A stretch of 64,000 nt of DNA from Streptococcus cristatus ATCC 51100 (GCF_000222765.1 NZ_AFUE01000007.1:1-64000), one strand, 5' to 3'; shown: positions 50,196-60,518, numbered from the stretch's first letter. The notes: generated by a model from the sequence alone, not told the origin. Made by a program: numbers and translations.

Positions 50196-50312
50196 TAAAT
50201 CCTTTAAATGTGGGCAGGAGAGCTGATTTTTCGTCTATCAGAGCTGATGATGAATAGCTGGTAGTGTATGCAGACAGGTTTCGCTAGTGTTGTGCAACTA
50301 TAATATTGTAAA

Positions 50313-50339
50313 AGATGAGTTTACAATATGTCCTTAAAA
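50313..50339. repeat. Perfect inverted repeat between yajC and uppS
   Basis: ATATTGTAAA-N7-TTTACAATAT, a perfect 10-bp dyad next to the yajC terminator. TATAAT (50309-50314) runs into its left arm on the plus strand. It could be an operator or a second hairpin. Confidence 0.6.
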
Positions 50340-50364
50340 TAAAAAAGACAGCCTCTCGGCTGTC
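50334..50364 (-). terminator. Terminator of yajC
   Basis: On the minus strand GACAGCC-GAGA-GGCTGTC followed by six T, then ATTTT. Confidence 0.9.
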
Positions 50365-50371
50365 CTGTATC

Positions 50372-50662
50372 CTATTCTTCAATGGCAGTATCTTCATCAG
50401 ACACAGCGATATCGCCTTCCACTCCTGCAGCAGCTGGGATACCTTCTGTCAATGGCAAAACAGTCTTAATGGCTGCCAATTCAAATGTCAAGAAAACACC
50501 GTCTACGTCCAAGACAACAGTCTTACGCTCTGAATCAACTTCGTCAACAGTTCCGTAAAGACCACCAATAGTAATGACTTCATAGCCTTTTTGCAGTTTA
50601 TTAAGGCTCTCCATCCGTTTTTCAGCTTGCTTTTTCTGTGTCCGTACTTGGAAATACATCAT
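50372..50662 (-). CDS. yajC: YajC, preprotein translocase accessory subunit (5' end frameshifted)
   Basis: Small single-TM protein of the Sec translocase holocomplex. The open frame (MMYFQVRTQKKQAEKRMESL to the end, 96 residues) lacks most of the TM helix. The true start appears to be ATG at 50706 (MNPTMMII, AAAGGAG 8 bases upstream), but that frame stops after 12 codons. One extra T in the run of seven (50678-50684 on the plus strand) would give MNPTMMIIFFVVLVGMMYF and rejoin the gene as 111 residues, the normal form. So the gene is either mutated in a homopolymer or misread. The downstream ATG has no good ribosome binding site. Confidence 0.9.
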   Translation of the reverse strand: MMYFQVRTQKKQAEKRMESLNKLQKGYEVITIGGLYGTVDEVDSERKTVVLDVDGVFLTFELAAIKTVLPLTEGIPAAAGVEGDIAVSDEDTAIEE

Positions 50663-50785
50663 CCCTACTAGTACAACAAAAAAATAATCATCATTGTTGG
50701 ATTCATTTCTCTTCTCCTTTGGAATTCATCTACTAATTACTATAGCAGATTTTGGCCCGTTTGACAAGGCAGGAAAATGATTTCC

Positions 50786-50814
50786 AAAAAAATCAGGATG
50801 ACTAGCATCCTGAT
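50786..50814 (-). terminator. Terminator of tkt
   Basis: On the minus strand ATCAGGATG-CTAGT-CATCCTGAT followed by six T, just after the tkt stop. Confidence 0.92.
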
Positions 50815-50825
50815 CTTAAGTCTTT

Positions 50826-52802
50826 TTATTTAAGATTTTTAACAACTTCTGCTACGTGCTCAATTGTAAAGCCGTATTCTTCCAGAACCTTGCTTGCTGG
50901 AGCAGATGCACCGAACTGGTCGATTCCGATAACTGCACCGTCAAGACCAACATACTTGTACCAAGGCTGGCTAGCTGCCATCTCGATGGCTACACGGCGA
51001 CGAACTGCATTTGGCAGAATTTCTTCTTTGTAGGCTGCATCTTGAGCATCAAAAAGCTCTGTTGATGGCACGCTGACCACGCGAATTCTAGCACCTTCTG
51101 CTGCCAGTGCTTTAGCAGCTGCAACAGCCAAATTAACCTCAGAACCAGAAGCCAGCAAAATGGTATCGAAATCTGCTCCTGTTTCATAGACCACGTAAGC
51201 ACCTTTAGCTACCTTGTCAAAGTCTGTGCCTTCTTCAACTGTCAGATTCTGACGGGTCAAGACTAGAGCTGTCGGAGTAGATTGGCTCTTAAGGGCCAGA
51301 TACCAAGCTGCTTGAGTTTCACGTGCATCCGCTGGGCGAAGGACAGTCAGGTTTGGAATCGCACGCAGACCAGCCAAATGCTCAATCGGCTCGTGAGTCG
51401 GTCCATCTTCACCAACTGCAATTGAGTCATGTGTGAAGACATAGGTCACTGGCAAGCCTTGCAAAGCAGACAAACGAACAGCTGCCTTAACATAGTCTGA
51501 GAAGACGAAGAAGGTACCACCGTAAACGCGAAGACCACCATGAAGCGCCATACCGTTGAGAATTGTTCCCATGGCAAACTCGCGCACACCAAATTGGATG
51601 TTGCGATTGAGACGGTGGGCATCATCCTGCAAGCCGTCTTCCTTGATGTAGGTCATATTGGAATGAGCCAAGTCAGCAGAACCGCCGAGGAAAGTTGGAA
51701 GCACTTTAGCTGCTGCATTGAGGGCATCCTGACTAGAATTACGGGTCGCTTGAGAGAAGCCATTTTCAAGTGCTGGGAAGTCTTCTGGTTTGATTTCTAC
51801 TGGATCCTGACCAGCGATGATAGCTGCTACTTCTGCTGCCAATTCTGGATGGGCTTGCTTGTAGTCCTCTACTAGCTGTTTCCAAGCATCGTATGCTGCG
51901 GCACCACGCTCTGCTACATTTGTACGGTAGTCAGCATAGACTTCCTCAGGAATCTCAAATGGCGCATAGTCCCATCCCAAGGCTTGACGAGTGGCTTCCG
52001 CTTCTTCTGCTCCTAAAGGCGCACCGTGAACTGCATTGGTTCCTTGCTTGTTTGGAGAACCGTAACCGATAACTGTCTTAACTTCAATCAAAGATGGCTT
52101 GCCAGAAGCCTTCGCTTCATTGATAGCCGCATCAATCGCTGCAAGGTCTGTTCCATCTTCCACCAAAGCAGTGTGCCATCCGTAAGCTTCATAGCGGGCA
52201 CGAACATCTTCTGTAAAGGAATCCTTAGTTTCCCCATCCAAGTTGATATCATTTGAATCGTAGAGGACAACCAGCTTGTCCAGCTTTTGCAGACCAGCGT
52301 AAGAAGCCGCCTCAGCTGAAACTCCCTCCATCAAATCGCCATCACCACAGATTACGTAAGTGTAATGGTCGAAAATCGGATAGCCTTCACGGTTGTACTT
52401 AGCAGCCAAGAAACGCTCTGCTTGAGCAAATCCAGTCGCTGTAGAAATCCCTTGTCCCAATGGTCCAGTCGTCGCATCAACTCCAGCTGTATGACCAAAC
52501 TCTGGGTGACCTGGTGTCTTAGAGCCCCATTGGCGGAAGTTCTTGATTTCCTCCATGCTGACATCTTTAAAGCCAGACAGATGGAGCAAGGCATAAAGCA
52601 GCATAGAGCCGTGTCCTGCAGATAGAACGAAGCGATCGCGGTTAATCCAATTTGGCTCTTCTGGATTGATACGCAGCTGTTTGGTAAATAGGTCGTAAGC
52701 CATCGGCGCAGCGCCCATCACGACACCAGGGTGACCTGACTTAGACTTTTCAATCGCGTCAATTCCTAAAAAGCGAATGGCATTAACAGATAATTGTGAC
52801 AT
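50826..52802 (-). CDS. tkt: Transketolase
   Basis: Thiamine-diphosphate enzyme of the pentose phosphate pathway. 658 residues. Thiamine-binding motif [20 protein letters not shown] with the following NDIN; N-terminal [15 protein letters not shown]; central transketolase motif [20 protein letters not shown]-terminal domain with [20 protein letters not shown] lies 8 bases before the ATG. Single-gene unit with its own promoter and terminator. Confidence 0.97.
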   Translation of the reverse strand: MSQLSVNAIRFLGIDAIEKSKSGHPGVVMGAAPMAYDLFTKQLRINPEEPNWINRDRFVLSAGHGSMLLYALLHLSGFKDVSMEEIKNFRQWGSKTPGHPEFGHTAGVDATTGPLGQGISTATGFAQAERFLAAKYNREGYPIFDHYTYVICGDGDLMEGVSAEAASYAGLQKLDKLVVLYDSNDINLDGETKDSFTEDVRARYEAYGWHTALVEDGTDLAAIDAAINEAKASGKPSLIEVKTVIGYGSPNKQGTNAVHGAPLGAEEAEATRQALGWDYAPFEIPEEVYADYRTNVAERGAAAYDAWKQLVEDYKQAHPELAAEVAAIIAGQDPVEIKPEDFPALENGFSQATRNSSQDALNAAAKVLPTFLGGSADLAHSNMTYIKEDGLQDDAHRLNRNIQFGVREFAMGTILNGMALHGGLRVYGGTFFVFSDYVKAAVRLSALQGLPVTYVFTHDSIAVGEDGPTHEPIEHLAGLRAIPNLTVLRPADARETQAAWYLALKSQSTPTALVLTRQNLTVEEGTDFDKVAKGAYVVYETGADFDTILLASGSEVNLAVAAAKALAAEGARIRVVSVPSTELFDAQDAAYKEEILPNAVRRRVAIEMAASQPWYKYVGLDGAVIGIDQFGASAPASKVLEEYGFTIEHVAEVVKNLK

Positions 52803-52876
52803 TGAGTTCTCCTTATAAAAAATTTAGCGGGCTGCTACAACCAGCAGACATTCCTACGCTCATTTTTCTTATTTCC

Positions 52877-52905
52877 ATTATATGAAATTTTTGCCTTTCC
52901 TGCAA
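52877..52905 (-). promoter_or_regulatory. Promoter of tkt inside an inverted repeat
   Basis: On the minus strand TTGCAG (52900-52905), 17 bases, TATAAT (52877-52882). The -35 lies in the loop and right arm of the perfect repeat GCCTTTCC-N9-GGAAAGGC (52893-52917), so a regulator could bind there; the same repeat could also weakly terminate the upstream HTH gene. Confidence 0.65.
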
Positions 52906-53001
52906 TAATGGAAAGGCTATTCTTTCCTTCAGTAAAAGAATCCCACAAGCAAGCCACTCATAGAATTCCAGTTATATATATTTCCCTGTAAAATCGGCTA
53001 C

Positions 53002-53244
53002 TTATTGAATAGTAATACCGTATTTTTCATGATTTTCTTCATACCAATTAATCAGAGCAATAGCCGTTTGATAAGTAATATTCTTAATCTTGCTGCTACC
53101 TTTGACCAGTGTCAAGATGCTCATTTTGCTGATGTTGGCATCTGTCGCCACACGATAGCTGGTCAAAACTCCATCGATTAGTAATTGAATAACAGCTTCT
53201 ACCTTTTTATAATCAGACATTGTAGTAATATCCAATTTCTCCAT
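53002..53244 (-). CDS. Small helix-turn-helix protein
   Basis: 80 residues from MEKLDITTM, chosen because AAGGA lies 8 bases before it (the frame opens 7 codons earlier). The sequence is helical, with an XRE-like core: TSYRVATDANISKMSILTLV, then NITYQTAIALINWYEENHEK. It looks like a compact DNA-binding domain without an effector domain. No partner gene is evident. Likely TATAAT promoter just upstream (about 53283-53288). Target unknown. Confidence 0.72.
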   Translation of the reverse strand: MEKLDITTMSDYKKVEAVIQLLIDGVLTSYRVATDANISKMSILTLVKGSSKIKNITYQTAIALINWYEENHEKYGITIQ

Positions 53245-53408
53245 TTTGCATTCCTTCCATAACATTTATCTTTTCCTAACCATTATACACTTTTCTATGG
53301 TATTTACATATATAAATGCTTGGAGCGTTAGAAAAGAGGAAATTGGCTGATTATTTCTGGCTAGTTTAGCTAGATTTTGAGAAGGTTGACAAGCGACGAA
53401 AGTGAGCA

Positions 53409-54344
53409 TTAGTCCATATAGGATAGCAGGTAGCCGTAGCCTTCCTCTTCCATTTGCTCTTTCGGGATAAATCGCAGAGCTGCTGAATTGATGCAGTAGC
53501 GCAGACCGCCTAATTCCTGCGGACCGTCGGTAAAGACGTGACCCAAATGGGCATTTCCTGAGCGACTCCGCACTTCAATTCGCTCCATGCCATGACTCAA
53601 ATCTTGATAATACTTGATAAGCTCGCGAGCGATAGGACGAGCAAAGCTAGGCCAGCCACAACCAGATTCAAACTTGTCAGCCGCAAAAAAGAGTGGTTCG
53701 CCAGTTGTCACATCAACATAAATCCCTGCCTCAAAAGTCGCGTTGTAAGCATTATGGAAAGGGCGCTCCGTTGCGCTCTGCTGGGTCACCTGATACTGCT
53801 CCTCACTTAGCACTGCTTTGAGTTTCTGCTGGCTAGGCTTAGGATAATGGCCCGCATCTACCAAGGGCTGCTCAGCATCCTTGACATTGATATGGCAATA
53901 ACCCGTCGGATTTTTCTTGAGATAATCCTGATGATAATCCTCGGCCAAGATATAATGGCGCAAGGGCTTTAGCTCTACAGCCAACTTTTGTCCTAATTGC
54001 TCCTCCTGCTCAGCAAAAACCTGCTCGATAGTGGCGCGATCTTCCTCACGGACATAGTAAACACCTGTCCGATACTGACGTCCAATATCATTACCCTGTT
54101 TGTTGATAGATAGGGGGTCAATGACTCGGAAATAGTAGAGCAAAATTTCCCGCAGGCTGATTTTTTCTTCGTCATAAATCAAGTGCACCGTCTCCGCATG
54201 GTCGGTCTGGTGAATGAGCTGATAGTTGGTGGACTCTACTTGTCCATTGGCATAGCCTACTGTCGTCTTCTCAACCCCTTCAATCCGAGAAAAATATTCT
54301 TCCAAGCCCCAGAAACAACCGCCCGCTAGATAAATTTCTGCCAT
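53409..54344 (-). CDS. msrAB: Bifunctional methionine sulfoxide reductase MsrAB
   Basis: Repairs both S- and R-forms of oxidised methionine. 311 residues: MsrA (about 1-155) with catalytic C10 in GGCFWG; MsrB (about 175-305) with SGCGWPSF and catalytic C284 in [12 protein letters not shown]. The two CxxC zinc motifs found in many MsrB proteins are absent. No signal peptide, so it is cytoplasmic. The second ATG (54344) is preferred because GGAGG is only one base from the first. Confidence 0.94.
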   Translation of the reverse strand: MAEIYLAGGCFWGLEEYFSRIEGVEKTTVGYANGQVESTNYQLIHQTDHAETVHLIYDEEKISLREILLYYFRVIDPLSINKQGNDIGRQYRTGVYYVREEDRATIEQVFAEQEEQLGQKLAVELKPLRHYILAEDYHQDYLKKNPTGYCHINVKDAEQPLVDAGHYPKPSQQKLKAVLSEEQYQVTQQSATERPFHNAYNATFEAGIYVDVTTGEPLFFAADKFESGCGWPSFARPIARELIKYYQDLSHGMERIEVRSRSGNAHLGHVFTDGPQELGGLRYCINSAALRFIPKEQMEEEGYGYLLSYMD

Positions 54345-54480
54345 AAACATCCCTCCAATCTTTTCCTCTATTTTCTCATAAAAAGAGAAACTTTTATAGG
54401 ATTTTGATTGGGACTTTCTTAAAAATCATATCAAATACTGCGCCTCTATGGATTAGCCAAATTTAATAGTTTCAAGAAAA

Positions 54481-54507
54481 TATAAAAAGACAGGAAATTT
54501 CCCATCT
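54481..54507 (-). terminator. Probable terminator of the Spx/ArsC-like gene
   Basis: On the minus strand AAAGA-TG-GGAAATTTCC-TG-TCTTT followed by TTA: an imperfect stem and U-run just after the stop. Confidence 0.55.
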
Positions 54508-54511
54508 TTAA

Positions 54512-54865
54512 TTAAAGGTTTAATTCCTTGTATTCGGTTCGGTAACCAACTTGCACAATCCGATCATCTTGGACTAGCAGCGGTCGCTTAATCAGCATGC
54601 CGTCGGTCGCCAAAAGTGCGGCTGCCTCCTCAGCAGAAAACTGAGGGACCTTATCCTTGAGCCCCAATTCTCGGTACTTGATACCACTGGTATTAAAGAA
54701 AGACTTAATCTCCAAATCAGAATTGGTCATCCATTGCAGAAGTTGCTCCTGACTAGGCGTTTCTTTGACAATATCCACCGCTTCAAAGTCCACTCCTAAT
54801 TGATTGAGCTCAGCCTTGGCCTTGCGGCAGGTAGAGCATTTTGGGTATTCGATAAATTCTAACAT
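54512..54865 (-). CDS. Spx/MgsR/ArsC-like family protein
   Basis: 117 residues, thioredoxin-like ArsC fold. Redox motif CSTC (residues 10-13) near the N-terminus, ending RPLLVQDDRIVQVGYRTEYKEL, with the conserved Arg-Pro of the ArsC family. It resembles YffB/Spx-like proteins; without the Spx RNA polymerase contact features one can name here, it is better called arsenate-reductase-family than Spx. GAGGT lies 5 bases before the ATG. Confidence 0.85.
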   Translation of the reverse strand: MLEFIEYPKCSTCRKAKAELNQLGVDFEAVDIVKETPSQEQLLQWMTNSDLEIKSFFNTSGIKYRELGLKDKVPQFSAEEAAALLATDGMLIKRPLLVQDDRIVQVGYRTEYKELNL

Positions 54866-54964
54866 ACTTACCTCAATTCTTATTAATCTCTAGACTTTGT
54901 GGTCTAAAATTCCAAAATAGCTTGAAATTTCTATGCTTACTGTTAAAGAAAGCAAATGCTTCCT

Positions 54965-55267
54965 CTACAAGACATCACCCTCATCCAATATTTTCTTGAA
55001 GTGTTGCGAATACTTTGTCGGATAAAACTCGGTGAAAGTATATGCTGCAATCTCTTGAATATAAAAAGGATCTTCTGAAATAATCTTTTGAACAGTTTCT
55101 TTACTATCTGTATTCACTAAAATAATCCCACCAGTCCGAGGATTCTTCCGTCCTGATGCGATAAAATGGCCAGATGCATAATATTTATCTAAAAAAGAAA
55201 TATGCTCTGGTAAATATTTTTCAACTTCTACTAGGTCTTTTTTATAAGTTAAATCAATAATAAACAT
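54965..55267 (-). CDS. YciI family protein
   Basis: 100 residues, ferredoxin-like YciI fold, probably dimeric. Family residues: H in YLPEHISFLDKYYASGHFIASG, then GGIILVNTDS and ISEDPFYIQEIAAYTFTEF. Biochemical role unknown. AGGAG lies 5 bases before the ATG. Downstream of serA on the same strand after 71 bases. Confidence 0.87.
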   Translation of the reverse strand: MFIIDLTYKKDLVEVEKYLPEHISFLDKYYASGHFIASGRKNPRTGGIILVNTDSKETVQKIISEDPFYIQEIAAYTFTEFYPTKYSQHFKKILDEGDVL

Positions 55268-55338
55268 AATAACTCCTATGATATTTTACTTATGATATTT
55301 AGCATATAAATCACTTTTATGTAAGCCGTATTTTTTTG

Positions 55339-56514
55339 TTATTTTTTAATCAAACGCACGCGCACAATATTATCGCTATTCTCAAATTTATCAACCAGCT
55401 CCTGAATCTTACCTTCGTCCGACTCATCCAGATCCAGCAAAGTATAGGCGTAATCACCTTTAGAACGGTTGATGATATTGTCAATATTGATATTCAAATC
55501 ACTGACCGCTGTTGAAATCCGAGCGACAATATTTGGTACATTTTTGTTAATCAGGGTAATCCGATAAGGCGCTGAGAGAGCCTGACGGACATTAGGGAAA
55601 TTCACTGAATTGATAATCTCTCCTGTTTCCATGAAACGGCGGATTGTTTTTCCAGCCATAATGGCACAATTGAGCTCAGCTTCCTCTGTCGATCCGCCCA
55701 GATGCGGAAAGACTGTAATCTGCGGATGAAGGAGCAGCTCTTCTACACCGAAGTCTGTGATATATCGTTTGACAACACCAGCTTCCAAGGCCTCAAAGAG
55801 GGCTGCATTATCCACCAACTCACCCCGAGCGAAATTGATAATTGTGGTACCTTTTTGCATGGCTTCAAAAGCCGCTTGATTAAAGGTCGCACGAGTATCC
55901 TCAGTTAGAGGTACATGAATAGTGATGTAGTCGCTTTTTTCAAAAATTTCCTTGATGTCTGCTACCCGTTTGACATGACTAGAGATATTCCAAGCCGTCT
56001 CAATGGATACATAAGGATCATAGCCTAGGACATTCATTCCCAGACGGTAGGCATCATTGGCAATACGTCCACCAATAGCTCCCAGACCGATGACACCCAA
56101 GGTTTTATTGGCAATTTCTGTACCCGCAAACTGCTTCTTACCAGCTTCCACTTGCTTGGGAACATCATCTCCAGAAAGGCCATTAGCCCAGCTATTAGCT
56201 GCGATATAGTCACGTGCAGATAGGAGAATGGAAGCCAAGACAGCTTCTTTCACCGCATTGGCATTAGCTCCTGGAGTGTTAAAGACTACAATTCCCTGAG
56301 CTGTTGCCTGGTCAACAGGAATATTATTGGTTCCTGCACCTGCCCGCGCAATGGCTTTGAGCTTGCTTGGAAATTCCTGTCCATGCAGGTTTTGACTGCG
56401 CAGGATATAAGCATCTGGATTGTCCGACTTATCTCCGTCAATCTGAAAAGCATTGCCCAGCTCCTTAAGGCCGATTTGATTGATATTATTAAAGGTTTTG
56501 ACACTAAAGACCAT
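55339..56514 (-). CDS. serA: D-3-phosphoglycerate dehydrogenase
   Basis: First step of serine synthesis: oxidises 3-phosphoglycerate with NAD. 391 residues. NAD-binding GVIGLGAIGGRIA; catalytic Arg in RAGAGTNNIP, Glu/His pair with VFPHLGGSTEEAE; C-terminal ACT domain (about 320-391) likely for serine feedback. It follows serC by 12 bases, so the two are one operon. A serB phosphatase gene is not in the window. Confidence 0.95.
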   Translation of the reverse strand: MVFSVKTFNNINQIGLKELGNAFQIDGDKSDNPDAYILRSQNLHGQEFPSKLKAIARAGAGTNNIPVDQATAQGIVVFNTPGANANAVKEAVLASILLSARDYIAANSWANGLSGDDVPKQVEAGKKQFAGTEIANKTLGVIGLGAIGGRIANDAYRLGMNVLGYDPYVSIETAWNISSHVKRVADIKEIFEKSDYITIHVPLTEDTRATFNQAAFEAMQKGTTIINFARGELVDNAALFEALEAGVVKRYITDFGVEELLLHPQITVFPHLGGSTEEAELNCAIMAGKTIRRFMETGEIINSVNFPNVRQALSAPYRITLINKNVPNIVARISTAVSDLNINIDNIINRSKGDYAYTLLDLDESDEGKIQELVDKFENSDNIVRVRLIKK

Positions 56515-56526
56515 AGTTTCCCTCTC

Positions 56527-57618
56527 TTAAGAATTTTCTTCTTCAAATTTCTGCATAAAGGCAATCAAGTCCTTGACACCTTGGAGCGGAAAGGCATTGT
56601 AGAGACTAGCTCTCATGCCGCCTACGCTGCGGTGTCCCTTGATATTCTTGAATCCCGCTGCTGCAGCCTCTTTGTTAAATTTAGCATCCAGCTCTGGGCT
56701 AGGAGACACAAAGGGAATATTGGCTACTGAGCGCTGCTCCTTGTAACGGACTGGACTGCGATAAAAGTCCGACTGCTCAATGAAGTCGTACAAAAGGCCA
56801 GATTTTTCACGATTGCGCTTTTCCATTTCTGCTACGCCACCCAGCTCCTTGACCCACTCAAAGACCAGTTTGGCCATATAGATGGCGAAAGTTGGTGGTG
56901 TATTGTAGAGAGAGTCATTGTCCGCCTGAATGCGGTAGTCCAGCATACTAGACAGAACTGGCTCGTCATTGAGCAAATCCTCACGAATGATGACCACTGT
57001 CACGCCGGCTGGTCCGATATTCTTCTGAGCTCCAGCATAAATCAAACCAAAATCCTCTACCCGATACTGAGCAGCAAGGATATTAGAAGACATATCCGCC
57101 ACAATGGGCACGCCATTGGTCGCTGGCAGGTCGTAGATGGCCGTTCCTTCGATAGTATTATTGGTTGTCAGATGCACATAGGCCGCCTGCGGATCAATCT
57201 CTTTTTCATCAAAAAAAGGAATTTCTGTGTAATTTAAATCCTCTGACGAAGCCAAAAGAATAGGCTCAAAAGGCACGGTCTTAGCCAGCTTGACTGCTTC
57301 TGTGTAGGCCTTCTTGCCCCAAGATCCGGCTACTAGGTAATAGGCCTTGCCGCCCTTGGCGAGATTGAGAGGAAGCATAGAAAACTGGGTAGATGCCCCG
57401 CCCTGCAGAAAGAGGACGCGGTAATTGTCTGGGATATCCATGAGCTCACGCAGCAAGCTCTCAGCTTCTTTGATAATATCGTCGAATTCTTTGGATCGGT
57501 GGGATAGCTCCATCACGCTCATGCCGCTTTGGGCATAGTCTAAAAACTCAGCCTGAGCTTTTTTCAAGACTTCCTTGGGCAATACTGCCGGTCCAGCAGA
57601 AAAATTGTAAATGGTCAT
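56527..57618 (-). CDS. serC: Phosphoserine aminotransferase
   Basis: Second step of serine synthesis: transfers an amino group from glutamate to 3-phosphohydroxypyruvate. 363 residues, PLP class V fold. N-terminal [18 protein letters not shown] lysine in [28 protein letters not shown] near the end. GGAGG lies 6 bases before the ATG. Extended -10 TGATATGAT about 30 bases further upstream. Confidence 0.97.
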   Translation of the reverse strand: MTIYNFSAGPAVLPKEVLKKAQAEFLDYAQSGMSVMELSHRSKEFDDIIKEAESLLRELMDIPDNYRVLFLQGGASTQFSMLPLNLAKGGKAYYLVAGSWGKKAYTEAVKLAKTVPFEPILLASSEDLNYTEIPFFDEKEIDPQAAYVHLTTNNTIEGTAIYDLPATNGVPIVADMSSNILAAQYRVEDFGLIYAGAQKNIGPAGVTVVIIREDLLNDEPVLSSMLDYRIQADNDSLYNTPPTFAIYMAKLVFEWVKELGGVAEMEKRNREKSGLLYDFIEQSDFYRSPVRYKEQRSVANIPFVSPSPELDAKFNKEAAAAGFKNIKGHRSVGGMRASLYNAFPLQGVKDLIAFMQKFEEENS

Positions 57619-57736
57619 ATCCTACCTCCAAAAATGTATTTTGTCTATCATATCACAATGTTCAGAAAATTTCTATAATTCTTTCAAAGATATTTTTCTT
57701 TTGGGGAAATTCCCGAACAAAAGGAGGATTTTGAAC

Positions 57737-57763
57737 AAAAAAACTAGCCCGATAGGACTAGTT
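57737..57763 (-). terminator. Terminator of the tmk-holB-yabA-rsmI operon
   Basis: On the minus strand AAACTAGTCC-TATC-GGGCTAGTTT followed by TTTT. The rsmI stop codon (TAG) lies inside the left arm of the stem. Confidence 0.88.
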
Positions 57764-58624
57764 TCTGCCTTCATCATGATAAAGGGCATAGAGCTGACTC
57801 TTATTGCGCCCGTATTTTTTGGCTACTTCTTTGATGGCCTGATTTTTCTTGCTACCGGATTGGACCAAGCTGTCAATTTCAGCCAAAAGATCCGCATCCG
57901 CTTTGTCTTCCTTCTCCAAGCTTGCACCAGCCACAATCAGGAGGCACTCGCCCTTGAGTGCAGTCTCCGCCAGATAGTCTATCAACTCAGAAATCCTTCC
58001 TCGTTGGTATTCTTCATAGATTTTGGTTAATTCCCGAACCAAGACCACCGAGCGGTCGCCGTAAACTTCTAGCATATTTTCCAGCGTAGCCTTGACCCTG
58101 TGGGGAGACTCGTAAAAGATCTGTGTCTCTGGATAAGTCTTTTTACTCTCGAAAAATTCCTTCTGCTGCCCAGACTTACGAGGCAAGAAACCATAAAAAA
58201 TATGAGGCTGAGGCACTAAACCACTGGCAATCAGAGCGGAAATCCCGGCGCTAGGCCCCGGAACCGTCACCACAGCAATGTCCTCAGCAATAGCCGCCTT
58301 GACCAAATCATGACCCGGATCCGAAATACTAGGCAAGCCTGCATCGGAAACCTGGGCTAGATTTTGACCTGACTTGAGCAAGTCCAGCAAGACCGGTATC
58401 TTTTCCTGAGCATTGTGCTCATGAAAGCTGATCTGCCGCGTCTCAATCCCAAAGTGTTTGAGCAGAAGGCCCGTATTTCTAGTATCTTCAGCCGCAATGA
58501 CATCCACTTCCTTGAGGGTATTGACCATGCGAATGCTCATGTCATCCATATTTCCAATGGGCGTCGCCACCAAATACAGCTTACCGTAAGGCGACTGTCC
58601 CTTAAAACTCTTTTGAATCTGCAT
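57758..58624 (-). CDS. rsmI: 16S rRNA (cytidine-2'-O)-methyltransferase RsmI
   Basis: Methylates C1402 of 16S rRNA near the decoding centre. 288 residues from MQIQKSFKGQ, chosen because AGGGAG lies 6 bases upstream; the frame opens 27 codons earlier inside yabA. SAM-binding motifs LYLVATPIGNMDDMS and AEDTRNTGLLL; SDAGLPSISDPGHDLV; VPGPSAGISALIASGL. It starts 2 bases after the yabA stop. Confidence 0.96.
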   Translation of the reverse strand: MQIQKSFKGQSPYGKLYLVATPIGNMDDMSIRMVNTLKEVDVIAAEDTRNTGLLLKHFGIETRQISFHEHNAQEKIPVLLDLLKSGQNLAQVSDAGLPSISDPGHDLVKAAIAEDIAVVTVPGPSAGISALIASGLVPQPHIFYGFLPRKSGQQKEFFESKKTYPETQIFYESPHRVKATLENMLEVYGDRSVVLVRELTKIYEEYQRGRISELIDYLAETALKGECLLIVAGASLEKEDKADADLLAEIDSLVQSGSKKNQAIKEVAKKYGRNKSQLYALYHDEGRN

Positions 58625-58626
58625 TT

Positions 58627-58944
58627 CTACTCCCTGAATAACAACTCGTCGCAGAACATGCACTCCGCATCGTTTTCTCGGCGTTGACCATAAAAATCTG
58701 TACACACATGAAAACCATCGTAGTACAGTTTGCGGAGATTGTCCCGATTTTTATTGATTTTAACCGGTGCTGCTTGCTCTACCTCACCTAGTCGCTCTCT
58801 CAGCTTGTCATTTTCTAGCTGGAGGACGATATTTTCCTCTACGACACTCTTGAGATTTTTCTTGATGGCCTCTACCTCGGCAAGGGTCACTAAAAGCGTC
58901 TGAGAAAAATCATCCAAGGCATCAAATAGTTCTTTTTTATTCAT
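58627..58944 (-). CDS. yabA: Replication initiation control protein YabA
   Basis: Limits replication initiation by binding DnaA and the DnaN clamp. 105 residues: N-terminal leucine-zipper-like coiled coil (about 1-60) for tetramer formation and C-terminal zinc-binding domain with H79, C81, then CMFC. It sits between holB and rsmI, the usual streptococcal order. Confidence 0.95.
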   Translation of the reverse strand: MNKKELFDALDDFSQTLLVTLAEVEAIKKNLKSVVEENIVLQLENDKLRERLGEVEQAAPVKINKNRDNLRKLYYDGFHVCTDFYGQRRENDAECMFCDELLFRE

Positions 58945-58953
58945 TATCTGCTC

Positions 58954-59856
58954 CTATCTTGCTTGGGCACTGGCTTTTAAAATCATGTATTCCAGAGCAT
59001 TTTGAAAAGACACATTGGCTCGCCACATCTTCTTTGCTTCTAAGAGATCTTCCAGTTTCTTGCGACCTGCCTCGCTTCCAAGTTCCTTGGCCAGCAAGAC
59101 TTCCAAGACTTTAAGGGCCTGCTCCTGTTTATCCTTGTCCTCAGCCAGTTTAGCCAGCTTGGCCACTTGGAGATAAGCCTGATTCTCATTGGTCAGGGCA
59201 GCTTTGACAAATCGCTGACTCTCACTGACCAGCTCAAAGAAAGACCTGTTGGAAGCCAGCTGATCGGCTTCTTCCTGGGTCTGGCTATATGCAGCCAGCA
59301 ACTCAGCCTGACTTTTGATCAAGCCAGACTCTTCCAGCTGGTACTGGAGAGTGGCCTGATTCTTCCGAAAGTGGAAAATCTGCGTTCGGCTCTTGATAGT
59401 AGGCAAAATCAGATGCTCATCGGCCGTCAAAAGAAAAATATAAATCTCACTTTGGGGCTCTTCGATGACTTTGAGGAGGGAATTAGCGGCATTGACGTGC
59501 ATCTTATCTGCATCACAGATGATAAAGACCTGTCTGTTGCCCTCCATACCGCTCTGGGAGAAATTTCTCACTAACTCACGAATGCGCTCCGTTTTGATAA
59601 TGCCATTCACCGGCCGCACAACCGTCACATCCGAGAAATCCTCACTCTCAATCAAGCGACAGGACCGGCAAGTACCGCAGGGCCAAACTCCCTGACGATT
59701 CTCACAAAAGAGACTCTGGGACAAGGTCAAAGCCATGGCAAAACTGGAAAAATTCCCCGAAAATAAATAAGCATGATTGAGCCGCCCTGATTCTAAGATT
59801 TGCTGAAAAGTTTCTGTAAGCTGAGGCTGGGCCTGACGTAATTCTTCTACTGTCAT
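58954..59856 (-). CDS. holB: DNA polymerase III delta' subunit
   Basis: Clamp-loader subunit. 300 residues. N-terminal AAA+-like domain with a degenerate P-loop ([16 protein letters not shown], lacking GKT, as usual for delta'), zinc cysteines in CGTCRSC, and [13 protein letters not shown]. The start overlaps the tmk stop by 4 bases (ATGA), so it is translationally coupled. Confidence 0.95.
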   Translation of the reverse strand: MTVEELRQAQPQLTETFQQILESGRLNHAYLFSGNFSSFAMALTLSQSLFCENRQGVWPCGTCRSCRLIESEDFSDVTVVRPVNGIIKTERIRELVRNFSQSGMEGNRQVFIICDADKMHVNAANSLLKVIEEPQSEIYIFLLTADEHLILPTIKSRTQIFHFRKNQATLQYQLEESGLIKSQAELLAAYSQTQEEADQLASNRSFFELVSESQRFVKAALTNENQAYLQVAKLAKLAEDKDKQEQALKVLEVLLAKELGSEAGRKKLEDLLEAKKMWRANVSFQNALEYMILKASAQAR

Positions 59857-60491
59857 TTTTCTTTGATAAAACGTTCTTTAATAACTGCCAAACTGTCGGC
59901 CACGACTTGCTCCAGTGGCTGACTAGCATCTATCTTGACGACACGTCCTGGTTCCTTTTCTAAAATAGCCAGATAGCCTTGACGCACGCGCTCATGCAGG
60001 TCGAGGCCTTCTAGATCCAAACGATTGACTTCGCGCTCCTTATTTCGAGCAATGCGAGCCAGACCTTCCTTGACATCAATATCGAAATAGAGGGTCAAAT
60101 CTGGCTTGAGTCCATCAGTCGCAAACTGATTGAGCCATTCCACATCGTCAACCGCCAAGCCCCGTCCGTAGCCTTGGTAGGCCACCGAGCTATCAATAAA
60201 ACGATCTTGCAAGACCCATGTCCCTTGCTCCAAAGCAGGCAGAACCTTCTCCGCCAGATGCTGACGTCGGCTAGCAATATAAAGCAGCAGCTCGGCCTTA
60301 GCATCCATGGCTGTGTGCCCCTTATCCAAAATCACCTCGCGGATTTTTTCAGAAATAGCGACACCGCCAGGCTCTCTCGTCGTCAGCAACTCATAGCCCA
60401 TCTCTTTCAGCTGAGGCAGCAAAGCCTCTAAAACACTGGTCTTCCCAGCACCTTCTGGTCCTTCTAGCGATATAAAAACACCTTTTTTCAT
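59853..60491 (-). CDS. tmk: Thymidylate kinase
   Basis: Phosphorylates dTMP to dTDP. 212 residues. P-loop [13 protein letters not shown] motif [13 protein letters not shown], and TREPGG. First gene of tmk-holB-yabA-rsmI. Its -10 (TGGTACAAT, hexamer at 60554-60559) lies about 65 bases upstream, inside the small plus-strand open frame that precedes yitT. Confidence 0.96.
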   Translation of the reverse strand: MKKGVFISLEGPEGAGKTSVLEALLPQLKEMGYELLTTREPGGVAISEKIREVILDKGHTAMDAKAELLLYIASRRQHLAEKVLPALEQGTWVLQDRFIDSSVAYQGYGRGLAVDDVEWLNQFATDGLKPDLTLYFDIDVKEGLARIARNKEREVNRLDLEGLDLHERVRQGYLAILEKEPGRVVKIDASQPLEQVVADSLAVIKERFIKEK

Positions 60492-60518
60492 TGTTTTCCT
60501 TTTACATTCATTCTGCCA

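Noticed and set aside
57619-57736. T-box or riboswitch upstream of serC
   Set aside because: The gap is too short, and neither a T-box motif nor a leader terminator was found.
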